Assembly: GCA_021018815.1 (NCBI GenBank)
Contig: JAITYX010000002.1
Coordinates: 14,415,001-14,479,000, forward strand
Length of the DNA: 64,000 nucleotides
Direction of reading: 5' to 3'
Source: Talinum fruticosum
Lineage: Eukaryota > Streptophyta > Magnoliopsida > Caryophyllales > Talinaceae
The number at the start of each line of letters is the position of its first letter. Position 1 is the first letter of the stretch. Below, one piece after another: positions 36,547 through 47,691 of the stretch. The translations under genes and the position numbers were made by a program. The notes below the pieces were generated by a model that was not told the DNA's origin, did no database searches, and saw only the letters and a list, made by a program, of their open reading frames with translations.

Positions 36547-37566
36547 TTGCTTTATTACATTAATTTATACATTATTATATTTTACTAGGTAGTAAATTTG
36601 AATGATAAACAACGGGTTCAGCTCTTCTATGTCCATTGGGCCATCCACAGAAACTTAGGCGTAATCTGAGCCAGATAAAAGAATCTGGAGACTTGGTGGC
36701 CCACCCACGTACTGAATGTTGGCTAGATATTGAACAAAGATGTTCGGATTTTAATTTATTTTCTTTTAGGGTGGGGCCTTTTGGTGGATACGTGAGTGTA
36801 TGCGGGAGAGGGCCTTCTTGTGGAAGGTCCATTTCCAAGAAGTGGGGTCTACCTGGCCTGAATTAATATGCAATTAATTATATAAAGACTTTTATGTGAG
36901 GGCGTGTTAGATAGTATATTTATTTTTAAACCTTTAATTATAAATTTAAATTTTTAATTAAATTAATTTTTAAATAATAATATTTTACGAAAAATCATTT
37001 CAATGGACAAGTTTTCTTTGTTCAAATACTAAATATAATAGTGTATTTTGATCCCTGGCAAAGGTCATTGTCAAATAGCACCATCATCAAATATTATTTA
37101 CTATTCAGGCTTGACGTGCTATTCTCATTGAAAACGTTGCATAATATAACAGTTGATATGATATCGTTGCAATGCAGTGGCATTCCTTAACTTGACGAAG
37201 GTCATGGTAGATGTTATATTGTCGTACTCATGGACGTTTTAATTTTAAAATTTTTAGGTTAATTTTAAAATTTTAAAAAAATTGCCTATATAGTTAAACT
37301 TAATTTTCAGCATAGGAATTTGAAGTAGAATCATTTGTCGTTTTAATTTTATAGATTTTAAAGGATTTTTAAATATAAATTTTAATAATTTCTTTTGCCA
37401 ACAGGAAGCTTCACCAATGCCTGCATCAGCCAAGACAATACTTGATCTGTGGAGTTTTTGAGAAAATAGATTATCTAATGTGGTATTAAAAAAAAGACAA
37501 TTATTGAACAACATATTTGTTTGTCCATTGGAATCTATGGATTATTATATTTTTTAACTTCAACAA

Positions 37567-37621
<55 letters not shown>

Positions 37622-38813
37622 TCGACAAGATATTCTATAAGCATGGTTATTTGTTTGATTAATAATCATATTTAAATAGTATCCCTTTTGTTTCTTAATA
37701 TTTATTATTTTTGGATTACAAGAAAATATCAAAGAAATATAAATTTTATTATATAAGTTTTTTTAAAGGAAAAAATTGCTCTTATATTTCATTTGAAAAG
37801 GAAGGAAGTCATTAAAAAATTAAATCAAAAATTAATAAGGAAAGAGATTGATAAATTGGTCACTAAAATATCATTTAGATTGTAAGACAGATATTATAAA
37901 ATAAAAAAATAGTTAAAATGACATAAATTATACCGTTGAACCTCTTTCATGTCATTAAGGAAAACTAAAACCAATTAGTAGAGTGTTTTTTTATTTTTAC
38001 ATGTTCATTTAAATGTTACAGAAGGGATAAAATAGCAGATCGATTGCAATAGAGGATAGAAAAATCAAATTTGAAGGGGAATAAAAAATCAATTTTAAAG
38101 GCTACAATCTAATTAACCAGATATTTGTATCGACTATTAGCGATTAATTATTTGTATTAATTTTTTTATTAATGGTTTGTATTTGCTTTTTATTAGCTAT
38201 TTGTGGAAAAAATGTTTGATAAATTTAGTTATGTCTAACAAAAGTATTTAGTAAAATTTCATTTGTGTCCATAAGTCAATTTCATAATCAATTTTAATAT
38301 TACAATTTTAATATTACTTTTTTTTCTTAATATTATGTGATAAACTATTGGCTTGCTTTTATTTTTAATAATATATTTAAAATTTATATGAAAAAATTAA
38401 TTATTTTTTGTGATTAGGTATGACAATGAGACATACATCTTTTAATCTCCTCCAAACCTAACTATTAACAATTACTCTCAAATTCATACGAAATTATTTA
38501 AAAATAACTCAAATTCATCTTATTAGGTATAGGTCGGGGTGGGTACCATGACTAGAGTTAAACAATTAATTGACCCAAAATAAGATTTTTAAAGCCAAAA
38601 AATTATTTGCTAAACACCCCTTAATTTCTAAACAATAATAACATAACAAACTTCGAGAGCAGCCACCGCTATTTTCGTATAACAAACTTTGCACTTGATT
38701 AGTAATATAAATCTAAGAACAACATTGATTAATTATTTCTTAGCAAAATCAATTAAGTTGACTTGCTTAATCCTTTTCTTGACCATGCATCTTCCTGTAT
38801 TTCTCCCCTTAGC
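36544..38813. other. Intergenic DNA between copies B and C
   Basis: A GC-richer island at 36600-36860 has frames on both strands but no recognisable product. The rest is AT-rich and contains a (TA)n tract at 37572-37620. No gene supported. Confidence 0.45.
37572..37620. repeat. (TA)n microsatellite
   Basis: About 24 TA units. Confidence 0.95.
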
Positions 38814-40644
38814 TTACAAAGAGGAATTAATGAAAACGGAGGATCCGGAACCAGATTTGGGTTGCTCCGGAGACTTGCGGAGCATCCAATGGATCTCCTT
38901 GGCGAACCTCTCCATAGCCAGGGCAGGCAAGCATATAGGGAACACAATCCCTCTCTCCCCTTTCTTATTCTTATACGGGATGTAAAAACTCACAATACCC
39001 GGAAGTTCTCCTGTGGCCCCACTATAAGCGGGCATGCCCCACCCGAAATCCACCTCATCAAGTTTGATCCGGATCCAATTCGACACTACGAAGCTCCGAC
39101 CCTCGGTGATCAAGCAGGGCCTACCCTTGACGTGCATGAGGTCAGAAACTGACCTCATGTACCCCTCTCTGACATCATGCTTGGCCTTCTTCAGCAACTC
39201 CACGGCATAACCCACGGGGTTCCGGCAGAGTTCGCCTGCGGTGGATATGGCCGCGGGAAACGCCAGCACGTTGCCGTAGTATCCGTTCGGGAGGGGCGGG
39301 TTGTATTTGGAGCGGGCGTCAGCAATACCAATAAACCGAACCTCATCATCGGGGTTGGCCTCGAGGGCGATTGTACGACATCGCCAGACGCAGGCACTGA
39401 GCACCTCAAATGTGCTCGATGATTTCAGGTGTTCTGGTAATAAGCGTCGGAGGTTCGACATTTCTCTAGCTCCTGTTACAAATATATGTGTCGCATTAAT
39501 GGTGTACGTAGGTAAGAATATATGGAAAAAAATATTATAAATTCCTTCTAACCAAGCAAAAAGAAAGTAATGCGTAAAATGAGTGAGAAAGACAGACCGA
39601 AGAAGAAAGACTTGTGGATGAATTGATCAAGTGGAATGGTGGTGGTGCCCTTGGTGCCAGCGAGTTGATCGTACTCGCGGTGGGCGTGCGTGATTCGTGG
39701 AGGATCACGAGCGCAAAGAAGGTGGCGCTCCCACACGGGCTGGGCTGATGGTTCAGGGGCTCCACGGGCACACTCCGCCACCGCGTTCAAAAAAGAATGG
39801 CGCCTGCTCCATCTGCCATCGTATGATTCATTTTGACAGCTAATATGAAACCACCACATTTCAACCTCGTCACCTGCCAACCTCAAAGTTCAAAACTCTT
39901 ACATCAATTCAATATATATACTTGAGTAGTAAGAATTAGTATCAAATACAAAATGATATACGTCTTATATTTCGATTTGAAAGTTATAAAAAATAATATA
40001 TAGAGAATGTTTTTTCAGAAGATCTTACAATTAAGTAGTGCTCTTAAGATTAATGTGTTTGATATTATATATATATATATTTTTAAGGGGATAATTTTAT
40101 ACATTAGATTTGATATTTAATATTTCTTAAAAGAGTATTAATTAGTTTTGAAGCGATTAACCTTTGACTTATTAGGTCAATATTTTGGGTAGGTAATTAC
40201 CTGAAAGAGGAACAAAGGGGAGTGAAGGATCCCATCAAAGCCAGGGACATCGAAGAGGAGTTCTTCGACGCAAGGGAATGGAGGGTGAAGCTCCCCAAAG
40301 TCATCAAGAGCGACATCAGCATCGGCCTCAGTGAACAACACTCCCTCCCCATTACACTCCACCGCCAGCTTCCGCCCTGCCTTCTCCCTCAACCGCCCTG
40401 CGAAAGGGTAGAAAGGCACCAGCGCCTTCCCCAACGCCTCTTTGATAACCTTAGCCGGGTCCCTGCCCCTCAAAGAAGAGTTGTTCCTGTAGAACAGAAG
40501 CACGGGGATCCTGAAGCGGAGTGCTTCTTGGTCGTCGATATCTGAGAGCTCCTTCAACTCATTAGGGGTAGGAGCCGCCGGAGGTATCAGCTCCGGGGCT
40601 GCCCTCCTTACATTGAACACTAGGGATTTTTGTGTGCTCATCAT
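38814..40644 (-). CDS. BAHD acyltransferase C (benzyl alcohol O-benzoyltransferase-like), one frameshift
   Basis: Same three-exon structure: 40201-40644, 39598-39873 and 38814-39472, introns of 327 and 125 nt. Exon 1 begins [10 protein letters not shown] and is very close to B. Exon 2 has HTMAD, exon 3 has DFGWG and ends Asn-Ser-Ser-Leu. With one base restored the product would be about 459 residues. As written, the A-run 39789-39794 (T-run on the coding strand) is one base short just after the catalytic motif, giving a stop a few codons on. All other positions look functional, so either a very recent null allele or an assembly error is possible. TATA box at 40708-40716. Confidence 0.85.
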
Positions 40645-40707
40645 CTTCAAGAGGTTTTTGGTTTGGTTGATTAATCAAATTTGATTTTGAATCCACAAGT
40701 ACGACCC

Positions 40708-40716
40708 ATATATATA
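40708..40716 (-). promoter_or_regulatory. TATA box of acyltransferase C
   Basis: TATATATAT in the CCCC-TATATA context shared with copies B and E. Confidence 0.7.
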
Positions 40717-40719
40717 GGG

Positions 40720-42372
40720 GCAGCAAGAGAAAGGGGTTGTGAACTTAAGTTTTAAACCTGAGTTTTGAATTCTCTATTCATTAAACCTTTAAATTTAGAA
40801 TTACCTCTAAAATAAGCACCCAAAATATAATACGCCCATTTACCCTGCACCAAAAACAAAACATGTGAATATTAAGTTTGTCAAAATTATATAAGATGAG
40901 GTATCAGCTTTTGACTGCTCGTACATGCATTAAGTGATGTAGCGACAAGAAAGTTTTAGGTGAATTCTATGTAGCTTGATCATTCACACATGCGGACCTT
41001 TTTTAATTATTATAAATTAATTTTTGATTTAATAAGATAATTTAATTAAAGTATTATTTTCATAGAAATAGTTTAGTATTATACCCATTACAATAATTTT
41101 AAATTGAAATGATGAACGAGTGTCAATTTTATTATGGACTTGTGACTATAATATTATATAGGCCACACTTGTGACATAAAAAGATTAATAAAAATTTTAT
41201 TAGGTATGAAAATAAACATTTACAAAATTTCGATCTTCTTATTTACGAAATATATAGTTATTAAGTTTTATATGTAATAGTTGATGAACATTTACTTATT
41301 TTATATATTGATGAAAAACTATGATAATATGAAAAAATCAAATTATGATAAGGCAACACATTTGGGGGTAATTCGCGCACTGTTTAGCTATCAGTGTTTG
41401 TAACCACAGAAGCCCAAAGTAGTACATCCCAAATCATATAATTATTGTAGGTATTTGACATTTCGACGCCCCTATTCAACATGAACAATTTGATTTTTCA
41501 AAGATTTTTGAGTGGTGTGGGCCATAGATTTGGAAATATTGACCCAAAACTCAAACATAAATCGACCCAGTCCGACTTTTGTTTACCTAAATACAACTTG
41601 AGTCAAAGTTAATTCAATATGGAATCGTATAGAATAGTCCCTTTATCAGATTTAGATAGCTTTTGAGGAATTATAAAACATTGCCGTCCCTCTTATTTTT
41701 TATTGACAAGAAACGAGGAAATTGTACCCCCTCACTTTTAAAAGCTCATGCATGACCCACAATCGCTTGGCCCACGGACTTTATTTGGTAGTTGGAGTTT
41801 ACCGGCGTATGATAGCGTTGGTTTGGGATGGCGGCTTTAGCTGGAACACGATAACTTTGTAACACTTCATTTAGTTTTAGGAAAATAGGTTAAGAAACAT
41901 ATTTAAATCGAAAAAATATGAGGAAAAATAATGAGGAGAAATTTCTTTTTTCTTTGGTTTGAATCGAGGAAAAAATTCACCCAAAAATACAGTTGAGCTG
42001 ATTTTTACAGAGAAAAAATCAAAGTTGAACTGATTTTTACAAAAAAAAAAATCAAATCGAGCTTTTTAATGTTGACCAAGTTAAACACTCTGTCTTCTTT
42101 CAACCTATTCATCCAGAAACAGAAAGAAAAAGGAAAGAGACCCGACCCATTCACCCACAAACAGAGAGGAAAAGGAGAGCGAAAGTTGTGGCGGATTTAA
42201 GGAAGAGCACGACATGTACGATCACCGGAGAAGGCGGTGAAAGAAGGGCACGACGGGTACTCGACGGTGGTGGTGGTGGTGGCCCCACAAACCGTGAATG
42301 CAAGTTGGATTCTTGCAAGGAAAAGAGCAAAGAGAAATGGGTCAATCTTGGTGGTTTGAGGGTGGCTGAAAG
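40720..42372. other. Upstream flank of copy C, shared with copy D unit
   Basis: From about 41545 onward the sequence aligns with 45770-46480 upstream of copy D, for example GGACTTTATTT near 41776 and 46022 and the stretch with CACTCTGTCTTCTTTC near 42085 and 46228. This defines a duplicated unit larger than the acyltransferase gene. Open frames in it are not conserved between the two copies, so no gene is called. Confidence 0.6.
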
Positions 42373-43226
42373 CAGATGGCGGATCCAGGAATTTAAGGAA
42401 GGGGGTCGAAATAAATGAAATAATCGTGTATACAATAGAAAAGTTAACATTTATTTTTAAAATTAATATTACATAATGATAATATTACATCTAATACAAT
42501 TGTGTTCGACGAGTTCTCATATTTTAAAAGCGTTCCATGATATCATCATTAGATATAATTTTAAACAAATTATCCTCAAATTAAGTAATAACGAGTATCA
42601 TTTACATCACACGTTGTAGGGGAGGGATTGACATTTGCATCACAAGTTGTAGAGAAGGATTTGTATTTGCATCCCCTTCTTCATTCGATAGTAAATTTTC
42701 AGATTTAGAACTTGAAGGAACGGAGGGTTACATTGCTATCTTTTTGGAATATCTAAACATTTTAATCTACAATACGAATTTATCAACAAAAATTAAACCT
42801 ATACCATAAAATTTGTCCGAACTATGAATGAAGTGAAATTGAAAAATCAATAAAATCACATAAATTAAGAATAGAATTAAAGAAATTAAACCTAATATTG
42901 CACAAATTAAATCTTAAATTGATATACAATGAAAAATTGTAGAGGTTAGAACTTACGATTTGGAGACAACGAGAGAGTTTAGTGCGAGAAAGGAGAGACG
43001 ACCCAACCGGGAAATTTCGGGCGACTTGTTTGGGGCCAGCGCTGGCGACCAACAGCCGTGTCGCCTTGTGCGTGGTGTAGTGGGCTGGGAGAGAGGGAGA
43101 GAGAGAGAGAGAGAGAGAGAGTGCGACTGCGGGAGAGGGCACGGTCGTTGAGGGCTGCGTAGTGTGCAAACACGAGAGGGGAGGGCGAGTGGTTGACCCC
43201 ACCGACCCCCGGTGGTTCCGCCACCG
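42373..43226. mobile_element. hAT-like non-autonomous element in the C unit only
   Basis: An 854 bp insertion with imperfect terminal inverted repeats (left CAGATGGCGGATCCA; right end read inward CGGTGGCGGAACCAC). It is flanked by an 8 bp duplication with one mismatch, GCTGAAAG at 42365-42372 and GCTGGAAG at 43227-43234. The paralogous D-unit sequence near 46490-46530 lacks the insert. A GA tract lies inside at about 43096-43121. The 231-codon minus-strand frame (42822-43517) crosses the element boundary and has low-complexity Ser/Leu tracts, so it is not accepted as a gene. Confidence 0.75.
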
Positions 43227-43234
43227 GCTGGAAG

Positions 43235-44411
43235 GCACGATCTTCGTCATCATCAACCTCATTATGGGATCTCTTCCCAAATCAATCAATGGATCAAGGT
43301 TTTGGCCATTTGGGGACACTAGAGAAGAGTTTTGTGGGTCGAACTTGGCTATTATGGAAGAGCTCTTCGGCGGAGGAAATGAACGAGTCAATTCGACGTT
43401 GGAGATTCGAAATGGGCTGAGCGAGAAATCAAATTCGAAGGAACATTGAAGGAGGCATCGGAGGTGGAGGACTCGAGTATGGTGATGGATACCTCGCCGG
43501 AGCAGAGGTGAGGACAAAAAGAGAGGAGATCGAGATTCATGAGCTCAAAATTTTCCCATAATTTCCTCTCAATTTTGGAAACAAAGTTAAATGAGTTATT
43601 TAAGGTCATTTTTTCACCGAACTTTCCTTCCCGATCTTTTTATTTACAATTTTCTTCAAATCAAACATGAAAATAAAGTAATTTTTTAATTTTTTTCTTT
43701 TCATCTAATTTTCTATGAATCAAATAGAGTTTCAAAGTTCATATCCGATGATCCTATTAATAATAGTTTTATTTTCATGAAAATGAGACATAAAAATTGA
43801 TATATATGGGATCTAAATTTAAATTTTCGTTAATAACTTTTAAAAATTTTACAAGTTAAATTATACAAATGTAATCTGCTCTCATCTAGACGAGTCGGGC
43901 GTGTCACCACAACTTGGAACATCCATGAGGCTATCTTAGTTTCTCAACCTTAATTAGCGTGTTGGATGACTATGGCAGCGAAAACTCTTACACAATTTAA
44001 CTCAAAGTCGCATGAGGTTATTCTAAACATACAAACTTATATACATATTTAATTATATCTCTAACATTCATACAAAATACATCCAGCATTCACGAAATTT
44101 TACAGAAAATTGCCAAATATTATGAAGAACCTACAACAAAAATTTCAGAAACTTTTACAAAGATAATAATTTCAGAAAAATTAAACAATGTCCAAAAAAT
44201 ATGTAAATTTGAAATTAACTTATCTTCAACCAACTTTATTCTTTTACTTCAAATACTTAATAGGCAATTTCTAAACCATAATAACATAACTTCGAGAGCA
44301 GCAACCTACCATCGTATAACAACATTGATTAATTATTACTTAGCAAAATCAGTTAAACTAATTTGCTTAATCTTTTCTTGAGCATGCATCTTGTTGTATT
44401 CTCCCCTTAGC
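43235..44411. other. Remainder of the duplicated upstream unit, then AT-rich DNA
   Basis: 43240-43640 aligns with 46530-46900 of the D unit, sharing TCATCATCAACCTCATT and ACTAGAGAAGAG. A plus-strand frame starting MGSLPKSING differs in frame from its counterpart, arguing against selection for a protein. From 43660 to 44411 no gene is seen. Confidence 0.5.
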
Positions 44412-45766
44412 TTACAGATAGGAAGTAATGAAAACGGAGGATCCGGAACCAACCTTAGGTTGCTCCGGATACTCGCGGAGCATCCGTTGAATCTCCTTGA
44501 CGAACCTCTCCATAGCCGGGGCAGGCAAGCATATAGGGAACACAATCCCTCTCTCCCCTTTCTTATTCTTATACGGGGATGTAAAAACTCACAATACCCG
44601 GAAGTTCTCCTGTGGCCCCACTATAAGCGGGCATGCCCCACCCGAAATCCACCTCATCAAGTTTGATCCGGATCCAATTCGACACTACGAAGCTCCGACC
44701 CTCGGTGATCAAGCAGGGCCTACCCTTGACGTGCATGAGGTCAGAAACTGACCTCATGTACTCCTCTGTGACATCATGCTTGGCCTTAAAAGCTAATATG
44801 AAGCCACCACATTTCAACCTCGTCACCTGCCAACCCCCAAATTCCAAACTCTTATCAATTCAACGCTAAGAATTATTATCAAATACAAAACAAGACGCAT
44901 TTTTATCTTGACTTAAAATTTATACTATTATGTATTAAATTAAAAAAATTGTTTGATTGAACAATTCAATGATGTTTTAACTTATAAATTGTATAAATTA
45001 TAAAATACGCACATAATAACTCGTTTTAATATGGTGATCTAACTAGGGTATTCTTTCCGATAAATGCTACATTTTATAATCAATAAATAATTATGATTAT
45101 TTAAAAAATATTATTTTAAATCATATAATATATTAATATAAGGTAAAATAAAATATTTAAAAAATGTCTTACTACAAGACATATACATCACCGTTGTCTT
45201 AATTAATTAAAACTTTTCAGATTAAATAAGACCCTTAATATGTTAACATATTCTTTTTATTTTTTTAAAAGGGATGGTTTATAAACATTATATAGGAAAA
45301 CATTACATTATTCAAATTAATATTTCTTAAAAGAGTATTAATTAGTTTTGAAGCGATTAACCTTTGACTTAGGTCAATATTTTGGGTAGGTGATTACCTG
45401 AAAGAGGAACAAAGGGGAGTGAAGGATCCCATCAAAGCCAGGGACATCGAAGAGGAGTTCTTCGACGCAAGGGAATGGAGGGTGAAGCTCCCCAAAGTCA
45501 TCAAGGGAGACATCGACATCGGCCTCAGTGAACACCCCCTCCCCATTACACTCCACCACCAGCTTCCGCCCCGCCTTCTCCCTCAACCGCCCTGCGAAAG
45601 GGTAGAAAGGCACCAGCGCCTTCCCCAACGCCTCCTTGATAACCTTAGCCGGGTCCCTGCCCCTCAAAGAATAGTTGTTCCTGTAGAACAGAAGCACGGG
45701 GATCCTGAAGTGGAGTGCTTCTTGGTCCTCGATATCTGAAAGCTCCTTCTAACTCATTAGGAGTAC
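44412..45766 (-). pseudogene. BAHD acyltransferase D, internally deleted pseudogene
   Basis: Exon 1 remnant 45398-45766 lacks the first about 25 codons, the start and the promoter: homology to C begins at the Thr-Pro-Asn-Glu region and stops abruptly, joined to sequence lying about 900 bp upstream in the C unit. It has an extra base near 45749 and lost one Leu codon (GVFTEAD instead of GVLFTEAD). After a 571 nt intron holding a MITE-like repeat, exon 2 starts [14 protein letters not shown] and then jumps at about 44787 straight into mid exon 3 (AKHDVTEEYM). The rest of exon 2 with HXXXD, intron 2 and about 90 codons of exon 3 are gone. DFGWG remains. An extra G in 44575-44578 shifts frame near the end. 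It cannot encode an active enzyme. Confidence 0.9.
44890..45205. mobile_element. AT-rich MITE-like repeat in intron 1 of copy D
   Basis: Similar to the repeats at 27530-27797 and 49781-50165, with the shared core TTTTAAATCAT and TTAATATAAG and the end CATATACATCACC. It accounts for much of the enlarged intron. Copy C keeps only what looks like the left end (TGATATACGTCTTATATTT near 39953). Confidence 0.55.
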
Positions 45767-47691
45767 GCGCAAAACTTAAACATAAATTGATCCAATCCGA
45801 ATTTTATTTACCTGAGTACGATCCAAGTCAAAGATAACGTAGCCTAAAATCGAATAAAATGACCCTTCTTTAAATTGAGGTGGATTTTTGTCTGATAGGA
45901 CAACTTTTGAGGAATTATACAACACTTTTTTCACCCTCATCATTTTCTAAGATAAAAAACGAGGAAATTGTGCTCCCCTAATTTTTAACGGTTCATGCAT
46001 GAACCACAATCGCTTGGCCCAGGGACTTTATTTAGAAATTGAAGTTTGCCGGCATATTATGTGGTAAGTATTAAATGAGTGAGCATTGATTTGGACGGGA
46101 AAAACTGAGGAAAAAAGTATAGACAAGTTTTTTTTTCTCTATTTTGTTTGGATCAAATGAAAAAAATTGAGTTGATTTTTACAGAGAATGAAGTCAAAGT
46201 GTTTAATTAATTTTGACCAGGCTAAACACTCTGTCTTCTTTCCACCTAATCATCCAGAAACAGACAGGAGAACTAGAGAGATCCAACCCATCCCATTCAC
46301 CTACAAACAGAGAAGGAAAGGAGAGAGAGTACTGGCATATTCAAGGAGCAAGAGCACTACATGTGATCATTGGAGGAGGCGGTGAAAGAAGAGCACAACG
46401 AGTCCACCGTACTGTGGATGTGGGCCGGATTCTTGCAAGGAAAAGAGCAATGAAAGGGGCCAATCTTGGTGGGTTCGGTGGTTTTCGGTGACGGGGCACA
46501 GTGGGGGTTTGAGGGGTGACGGAACGTGTGATCTTTGTCATCATCAACCTCATTGTCGGATCTCTTCCATAATCGATCAATGGTGCAAGGTTAGGTCATT
46601 TGGGGATACTAGAGAAGAGCTTTATGGGTCGAATTTGGCTATTGAGGAAGAACTCACTGGCAGCGGAAATGAACAAGTCAATCCTGGCGTCGGAGAATCG
46701 AAGTGGTGGAAGAGCGAGTACGGTGACGGATACCTCGCTAGAGCGAAGGCGAGTACGAAGGGGAAGAAGATCGAGATTCATGAGCTCAAATTTTTTCCAT
46801 ATAATTTTCCACTCAATTTTGAAAAGAAAGTTAAATGAATTGTTTAAGGTCGTTTTTCCACCTAATTTTCCTCCCCAATTTTCCTTTACAATTTTCTTCA
46901 GGTCAAACATACCTCCTGTCTTGGTTTTTTTTTTTTTTTTTTTTTTTGCTTTTGTGGCTTGAAAAACTGGGGCACTCCCCTCTTTCCTATTTTATTTTAT
47001 TTTTTAATTTACTTTTTACATAATTTTTAATTTTTAATACTTTCAATTTTATTTTTTATACTAATTCTATTACTAGATAATTAATATTAATTTTATAAAA
47101 TTAAAATTATAAAATAATTTTTTAAATACAAAACAAATCTCATATTTACACGTAAGACACAATTAGTAGGTAAAATTACAAAATAATATTTATACAATCT
47201 TATATTTTAAACCTTTAATTTTGACTCGTAATAATTATTAAATTAGAATTTTTATTTATATTTTATTCATTTTCAAAGAAGATCAGGGAAATGAAAAATA
47301 CTGCCAAAGAATGTAAATGGGCCAAGAAATCAACTTGTCTTCATGTCACTCACAAGCTCAAGTAGAACAAACTCAACTATGGATACTTCTCTTAGTCTTC
47401 TCATATTGTGGACCAAATTCAAGGATTTTAGTAGGGAAAAAAATTACATTTGAGTCGAACACTCACACTTAGGGATTACATATTTATTTTTAAATAATAA
47501 AATAAAATAAAACAGTTAAATAAATTACAATAGGAGATAGGAAAGTTGAACTTTGACTAAAATTCGAATCAGCAGAAACTTAATTAGGGTACTGTAAAAA
47601 GTTTAATTAGCCTGCATGTAAATACTTTCATCTTGACCCTGCAAACAACACTTAGAATTACTGTCATCTTGCTTTTTCCCACCCTTTTAGC
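45767..47691. other. D-unit upstream flank and intergenic DNA
   Basis: 45770-46900 is the paralogue of 41545-42372 plus 43235-43640 without the hAT insertion. 46926-46947 is a poly-T run. 46950-47640 is AT-rich. No gene supported. Confidence 0.55.

Noticed and set aside
42822..43517. 231-codon minus-strand open frame
   Set aside because: It crosses the boundary of the 854 bp hAT-like insertion, contains a Ser/Leu tract from a GA microsatellite, and is not conserved in the paralogous D unit.
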